Shown here one piece after another: positions 15,001 to 18,453 of a stretch of 18,453 nt of DNA. The first letter of the stretch is position 1; every line of letters starts with the position of its first letter. The notes under the pieces were generated by a model, which was not told the DNA's origin, did no database searches, and saw only the letters and a program-made list of their open reading frames with translations. The position numbers were made by a program, and so were the translations under genes. Source of the DNA: CAZXVW01 sp964644025 (GTDB lineage: Bacteria; Acidobacteriota; Terriglobia; Bryobacterales; Bryobacteraceae); contig CAZXVW010000069.1 in assembly GCA_964644025.1 (NCBI GenBank), forward strand, positions 1 to 18,453. The letters run 5' to 3'.

Positions 15001-15178
15001 CGACATCCAGTATTCCGGCCTCGCGCCTGGTTTCGCAGGCGTCTGGCAGATCAACGTGAAGGTCCCGGAAACCACGCCGGACGGCGATGTCTTCGTGGTA
15101 GTGGTCATGTATGATCGCCCGAGCGGCGATCCCAGTCATTCTGGAGCCATCGTTACCACGATTGCCGTGAAGCGGTAG
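12089..15178 (+). CDS. secreted NHL-repeat protein with C-terminal TIGR03437-type domain
   Basis: This 1029-residue exported protein starts with a signal peptide (KTKQLLVICGAMMLPVAGAA). About residues 50-790 hold twelve NHL-type strands, for example LYVADTGNNRVLGW, LYVADAGNNRILRY, LFVADALNRVVVY, LWVADRGNSRVLRF and LYVSDTNNNRVLVF. These alternate with a GQP motif (DLVLGQPNLF, DLVLGQPDFQT, DIVIGQPGMY, LVLGQSDFTT, KVFGQPDF). This implies two six-bladed propellers, made by tandem duplication: EGREF occurs at residues 53 and 465 and the following blades match in order. The last 239 residues, from NGANFLTRIAPGMI on, match the Solibacter-type TIGR03437 domain (VQVLVDGAPVPLYFVSPQQI, SLYGTGAGH, QINVKVPETTPDG). 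Its role is unknown, with extracellular binding or adhesion plausible. The ATG at 12089 is chosen for the signal peptide. An earlier in-frame start would add 31 residues that do not look like one. Confidence 0.9.
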   Translation: MKTKQLLVICGAMMLPVAGAAQVQLSPVPSFALGQPPSVRASAPKSSQPNLVEGREFAGPHSVAVDLASGALYVADTGNNRVLGWRDARTFLNGATADIVIGQRDLFSTSPGGPGTSLQSGLQQPTAVAVDTTGNLYVADAGNNRILRYPRPFEQEQEVILADLVLGQPNLFTDTRNTGGLSASSVNTTDNRGNAFRTGLAFDADGNLYFSDAGNHRILRYPAAALGEGAEDGPDADLVLGQPDFQTADALARNANNRLSKEGLREPSGLALDASGRLFVADALNRVVVYEPPLFTGKPASRIMGIVVQQQGQPLPPPINDRSLGIFLGNTWLPPEGVFTIGDIPFVLDTPANRILRYAPFDDWPPEDPINPSPAAQAVIGQDSFTSDEVISNRGRAEPGADTFSNPISATVAFGKVFVADSGNNRVLVFPDLSTGPETAVGAPYAAERVLGQPGLENRAVNRIEGREFFFNGPVVKAGGIAIDRNSDPPRLYVADANNNRVLGFADARRVRNGTTADIVIGQPGMYRSLVNFPTNDPSKPNQSGLFLPTDVAVDAEGNLWVADRGNSRVLRFPKPFEQQPGLQEADLVLGQSDFTTRTTDATSRTMAAPFGLAFTVEGGLLVSDVAHNRVLLFEPPLESGMAASKVFGQPDFVSTAAGNALYQLNGPRGISTDTSDRLYVSDTNNNRVLVFGDIRLAGSGVQAVLPITGLKNPWDVYVSPVTGKAWVADTNRNQVLQYPQFDTLLTQGAQSVPGFGSPGPMAVTEDPFGDLYIADAYNRVVGHFPALVATNGANFLTRIAPGMITALWFPRVDSIVSASAASLPLPTVLSDVQVLVDGAPVPLYFVSPQQINILMPNDAPTTGTVEVTILRPSTRQILATNVVPMDIASPGLFTIPPIGKGQIAALNNRENVVTINSEDNPAKPGEYVSLYGTGAGHIPGAPPDGEAATGLVWTPVMPRVAINGIWLPESDIQYSGLAPGFAGVWQINVKVPETTPDGDVFVVVVMYDRPSGDPSHSGAIVTTIAVKR

Positions 15179-15191
15179 CGGGAAGCGGCCT

Positions 15192-17432
15192 TCAGTCGGT
15201 CACTTCGAACTCGGTCCGCAGGCCGTGCGCCGAGGACGGCCCCACCCAGAGGTAGAATTTGCCGGGCTCGGTCACCAGCTTCATCTGCTGGTTATGGAAA
15301 GCGAGGTCCGCTGTCGTGAGCCGGAACTTCACCGTCCGCGTTTCTCCCCGCCGGAGGTGCATCCGCTGGAAGCCCTTCAGTTCTTTCACCGGCCGGCAGA
15401 CGCTGGCCACCGGGTCGCGGACGTAAAGTTGCACAATCTCGTCGGCGTCGAAATCCCCGGTGTTCTTCACGTCGACCGACACGCCGAGGCTGCCGCCGAG
15501 CGGAATGGAACGCGCGGACAGGCGCAGGTTGGTGTACTCGAACGTCGTATACGACAGCCCGTAGCCGAACGGATATTCCGGGGTGAAATCAACGTCCAGA
15601 TACATCGAGACATAACCCTTCGGATTCTGCGGCGTGCCCGTGGGAATCCCCAGCAAGGAAGGCGAAGGTGGCCGGCCGGTATTCAGGTGGGCGTAGTAGA
15701 TCGGGATCTGTCCAACCGTGCGCGGAAAGGTGATGGGCAGTTTGCCGGAAGGAACCGCGGCGCCGAAAATGAGATCCGCCAGCGCCGGCCCGCCCATCGT
15801 GCCCGGGTGGAACGAGTACAGAACCGCCGCCGCGCGCCGGGCCACCTTCTGGAACGTGAGCGGGCGACCGGCCATGATGACGGCCACGATCGGCTTGCCC
15901 GCCTCGGCAAGCGTTTCCACCAGCGCCTCCTGGGCGCCGGGGAGATCCAGGAAGGCACGGCACCGGGCTTCGCCGGAGAGGATTCGTTCCTCGCCCAGGA
16001 ACACCAGGACGGCGTCGGCCGATTCCGCTGCCTTCAAGGCTGCGGCAAAGCCGCTGGTGTCAGTGGTGCGGCTCTTGGCCAGCCCCGGTGCGTAAACGAC
16101 GCGGGAGGCGCCGAGCAACTTCCGAATCGCAGCCAGCGGGGTCTGGACATCCCCGGGCCGGCCGTCGGGAGTCCAGGTGCCCATCTGGTCCGCGGGGCTG
16201 TCGGCCAGCGGGCCCACCACGGCGACCTTGCCGACGGATTTCGCCAGCGGCAGCGTGCGGTTTTCGTTCTTGAGCAGGATCACGCTCTCGGTGGCCAGTT
16301 TCTTGGCGGCCTCCAGGTGCTCACCAGCCAGCAGCACGGACTGCCGGGCCGGGTCGGCGTACGGGTGTTCGAACAGCCCGAGCCGGAACTTGACCCGAAG
16401 GATACCGCGCACGGCGTCGTCGACCAGCTTCACCGGGACCTTTCCCTCGTCGATCAATTCCTTCAGGTGATCGTAGTAACTCGTGCTCACCATCTCCATG
16501 TCGACGCCGGCGGCCAGGGCCTTCCGGGCGGCGTCTTTCTCATCGGCGGCGTAGCCGTGCGGGATCATCTCGACGACGGAACTCCAGTCGCTGACGACGA
16601 AGCCATCGAAGCCCCATTCCTGGCGCAGCACTTTCCGCAGGGTAAAGGCGTTGCCGGAGGCAGGCACGCCATTGATGGCGTTGAAGGCGCTCATGTAGGT
16701 TGCCACGCCCGCTTCCCGGGCGGCGTGGAACGGGTGCAGATAAATGTCGCGCAACTGGCCTTCGGGGATCCAGGTCGAGTTGTAATCGCGCCCGGCCTCG
16801 GCGGCGCCGTAGCCCACGTAGTGCTTGGCGCAAGCGGCGATCGTCTCGGGATTGTCCAGCGAGTCACCCTGGAATCCGTGCACCATCGCCGCCGCCAGCG
16901 TGCTGGCCAGGTACGGGTCTTCGCCGAGGGTTTCGGCTACCCGGCCCCAGCGCGGGTCGCGCGTGATGTCCATCATCGGCGCGAACGTCCAGTGGATACC
17001 CACCGCGGAAGCTTCCCGGGCGGCGATCCGGGCGGCGCGCTCGACCAGTTCCGGGTCCCAACTGGCAGCCTGGCCGAGCGGGATCGGAAAGACGGTCCGG
17101 TAGCCGTGGATCACGTCCCGGCCGAAGATCAGCGGGATGCCCAGCCGGCTTTGCTCGACGGCGATGCGCTGGAGCGCGTTTTTGTCTTCGATCGTTCCCG
17201 CGTTCAAAAACGATCCCCAGCGCCCTTGCTGGAGTTGCTGTCTTACCTGATCGCTGAGGCCGCCACGGCCGAACGACGCCTGCGACATCTGGCCGAGCTT
17301 TTCCTGGAGGGTCATCCTGGCCAGCAGGTCATCGATCCGCTTCTCGATATCGGCGCCGGCCCCCCATGCGTTCGTCATCGTCACGGCCGCCATGGCGACC
17401 GCGGCCGGCAGGGTTCGCAGAAGGTTATTCAT
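15192..17432 (-). CDS. bglX: periplasmic beta-glucosidase, glycoside hydrolase family 3 (BglX-like)
   Basis: It cleaves terminal beta-linked glucose or similar sugars from oligosaccharides. The 746-residue product has a signal peptide (LLRTLPAAVAMAAVTMTNAWG). The family 3 TIM-barrel domain starts at IDDLLARMTLQEKLGQM. It contains GIPLIFGRDVIHGYRTVFP, the TFAPMMDITRDPRWGR block, CAKHYVGYG and the nucleophile Asp282 in GFVVSDWSS. The alpha/beta-sandwich domain follows, including VFLGEERILSGEARCRAFLD, and then a C-terminal fibronectin-III-like domain (FTPEYPFGYGLSYTTFEYTN to the end). Length and architecture match E. coli BglX. A GGAGG 6 nt upstream of the ATG supports the start. It lies 82 bp downstream of the sulfatase gene in the same orientation and ends 13 bp from the converging NHL gene. 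The exact sugar specificity cannot be read from the sequence. Confidence 0.95.
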   Translation of the reverse strand: MNNLLRTLPAAVAMAAVTMTNAWGAGADIEKRIDDLLARMTLQEKLGQMSQASFGRGGLSDQVRQQLQQGRWGSFLNAGTIEDKNALQRIAVEQSRLGIPLIFGRDVIHGYRTVFPIPLGQAASWDPELVERAARIAAREASAVGIHWTFAPMMDITRDPRWGRVAETLGEDPYLASTLAAAMVHGFQGDSLDNPETIAACAKHYVGYGAAEAGRDYNSTWIPEGQLRDIYLHPFHAAREAGVATYMSAFNAINGVPASGNAFTLRKVLRQEWGFDGFVVSDWSSVVEMIPHGYAADEKDAARKALAAGVDMEMVSTSYYDHLKELIDEGKVPVKLVDDAVRGILRVKFRLGLFEHPYADPARQSVLLAGEHLEAAKKLATESVILLKNENRTLPLAKSVGKVAVVGPLADSPADQMGTWTPDGRPGDVQTPLAAIRKLLGASRVVYAPGLAKSRTTDTSGFAAALKAAESADAVLVFLGEERILSGEARCRAFLDLPGAQEALVETLAEAGKPIVAVIMAGRPLTFQKVARRAAAVLYSFHPGTMGGPALADLIFGAAVPSGKLPITFPRTVGQIPIYYAHLNTGRPPSPSLLGIPTGTPQNPKGYVSMYLDVDFTPEYPFGYGLSYTTFEYTNLRLSARSIPLGGSLGVSVDVKNTGDFDADEIVQLYVRDPVASVCRPVKELKGFQRMHLRRGETRTVKFRLTTADLAFHNQQMKLVTEPGKFYLWVGPSSAHGLRTEFEVTD

Positions 17433-17438
17433 GAGTTG

Positions 17439-17443
17439 CCTCC
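17439..17443 (-). promoter_or_regulatory. ribosome binding site of the GH3 gene
   Basis: GGAGG on the minus strand lies six bases before the ATG at 17432. It is well placed and supports that start codon over any later in-frame one. Confidence 0.6.
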
Positions 17444-17514
17444 GTTTCTGACATCATCGCGCACTTTCGGGGTGCCTGCCGGCCGAACGTGACGCTGGCA
17501 GATGTACCAGCTCC

Positions 17515-18453
17515 CTAAAACCGGCTGCGGCGATGAAAGACTTCTTTCTTATGTTCCTTCATCAAATCCAGAAGCTCTTTCACCAGCCCGGGATGATCCG
17601 CCGCGACGTCGTATGCTTCCGAAGGATCTTCCAGCACGTTGAACAGCAGCGGCGGATTGCGGCGCTTCGTGGCCCGCGTGTGGTTGGAGGGTGAATTAGT
17701 GATCACATGCAGCTTCCACGGGCCTTTCCGCACGGCCCGCAACTGGTGTCCGACCCAGTAGAACAGCAGCGCTTCGCGGCCCGGAGAGTTCTGGAACAGA
17801 ACCGGTGAAAGATCGACGCCGTCATAGGCGCGGCCGGCCGGCAGCGTTATGCCGGCCAGGCGGGCGAAGGTGGGCAGCAGGTCCATTGCGGTGGCAAAGG
17901 CCTCAGAGGTGACGCCGGCCGGTATCTTCCCCGGCCAGCGGGCAATGAAGGGGACCCGCACGCCTCCCTCCCAGGTGCTGCCTTTCCCCTCATGAAACAG
18001 GCCCGGTGAACCGCCGTCCTGCTTTTTGGCCAGCCACGGGCCGTTGTCGCTGGTGAACATCACCAGCGTGGTCTCATCGAGCCCCAGTTCCCGCACGGTG
18101 CGGAGAATCTCGCCCGTGCTCCAGTCGAGCTCCTCGACCACATCCCCATACAGCCCGCGCCGGCTTCGGCCACGGAAACGCGCGCTGGCGTGCAGCGGAG
18201 GATGGGGAGCAGTGTGGGGCAGGTAGAGGAAAAACCGCTTTCCTTCAGCATGAGAGGTGCGCATGAAGCGGATCGCCTCCTCGGTGTAACGCTGGGTCAA
18301 CAGGTCCTGGTCAGGCTCACGCTCAATGATCTTTTCATCCCGCATCAGCGGCAGCGGCGGCACCAGTTTCCAACGGTAGAGCGGGTGGTGCGGGTTGCTC
18401 TTCCGGCTCATGTCGTTCGAGTAGGGAATCCCGAAGTAATGGTCAAAGCCGTT
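17515..18453 (-). CDS. sulfatase (arylsulfatase type), N-terminus beyond window edge
   Basis: Members of this family hydrolyse sulfate esters with a formylglycine residue. The visible 312 residues are the middle and C-terminal parts. The frame runs to the window edge, and its first residues there (NGFDHYFGIPYSNDM) are typical of arylsulfatase interiors, so the in-frame ATG at 18411 is not the true start. Diagnostic motifs seen are LPHTAPHPPLHAS near visible residue 80, MFTSDNGPW near 132-140 (a metal-binding Asp-Asn pair) and WEGGVRVPFIARWPGKI. The tail carries the usual four-stranded C-terminal region (YDGVDLSPVL, LFNVLEDPSEAYDVAADHP). The CxPSR/CxAxR motif that carries the formylglycine lies outside the window, so activity and any signal peptide cannot be judged. 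Typical members are 450-550 residues, so roughly a third is missing. It sits upstream of the GH3 gene, which suggests joint use on a sulfated glycan. Confidence 0.93.
   Translation of the reverse strand, partial: NGFDHYFGIPYSNDMSRKSNPHHPLYRWKLVPPLPLMRDEKIIEREPDQDLLTQRYTEEAIRFMRTSHAEGKRFFLYLPHTAPHPPLHASARFRGRSRRGLYGDVVEELDWSTGEILRTVRELGLDETTLVMFTSDNGPWLAKKQDGGSPGLFHEGKGSTWEGGVRVPFIARWPGKIPAGVTSEAFATAMDLLPTFARLAGITLPAGRAYDGVDLSPVLFQNSPGREALLFYWVGHQLRAVRKGPWKLHVITNSPSNHTRATKRRNPPLLFNVLEDPSEAYDVAADHPGLVKELLDLMKEHKKEVFHRRSRF

Noticed and set aside
15225..17492. A 755-codon open frame on the plus strand opposite the GH3 gene
   Set aside because: It is antisense to a complete GH3 enzyme with all family motifs. 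Its translation has the Arg/Gly/Val/His-rich look of antisense GC-rich DNA.
1..18453. CRISPR array, tRNA or rRNA genes, insertion sequence or prophage
   Set aside because: I saw no regularly spaced repeats, cloverleaf structures, rRNA segments, transposase, integrase or phage structural genes in the window.

Overview
This is a GC-rich window with dense coding on both strands. It reads as chromosomal DNA from an Acidobacteriota bacterium of the Solibacter/Bryobacter type. The main pointer is the C-terminal domain of the 1029-residue protein at 12089-15178, which matches the domain I know as TIGR03437, a family described from Candidatus Solibacter usitatus and greatly expanded in that lineage. 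The abundance of secreted hydrolases and DUF481-type barrels, and the GGGACAG-core palindromic repeats, fit that placement. The assignment is inference from reading, not from a database search.

Layout, left to right. (1) Position 86 to about 8747 is a leftward block. In transcription order it holds two tandem secreted S9 prolyl-oligopeptidase-family peptidases (8747-6780, then 6768-4801, 11 nt apart), a small secreted protein of unknown function (4692-4093), dprA (3973-2768) and topA (2521-86). dprA followed by topA is a widely conserved neighbourhood. (2) A 68-bp divergent region holding an AACATA-N6-TATGTT inverted repeat separates the peptidases from a rightward DUF481 outer-membrane-barrel gene (8816-9883). 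That gene converges on a leftward cysQ-like phosphatase gene (10697-9912). (3) A 455-bp divergent intergenic region (10698-11152) carries two inverted copies of a 60-nt palindromic repeat, 278 bp apart. (4) Two rightward genes follow: an unrecognised two-helix membrane protein (11153-11950) and a large secreted NHL-repeat/TIGR03437 protein (12089-15178) built from two tandem six-repeat halves. (5) Converging on these are leftward genes for a periplasmic GH3 beta-glucosidase (17432-15192) and, upstream of it, a sulfatase cut by the right edge of the window (17515 to beyond 18453).

Functionally, the window mixes DNA housekeeping (topoisomerase I, DNA-uptake protein DprA), export-targeted degradation of peptides and glycans (two S9 peptidases, GH3 enzyme, sulfatase), envelope proteins (DUF481 barrel, NHL protein, 199-aa secreted protein) and nucleotide/sulfur recycling (CysQ). 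The sulfatase-GH3 pair suggests desulfation and then exo-hydrolysis of a sulfated saccharide, but the substrate cannot be read from the sequence. I saw no tRNA, rRNA, CRISPR array, transposase or phage gene. The least explained items are the inverted repeat pair at 10714-11111, the orphan membrane protein beside it, and the internally duplicated NHL protein. None clearly amounts to a new defence or mobile system.
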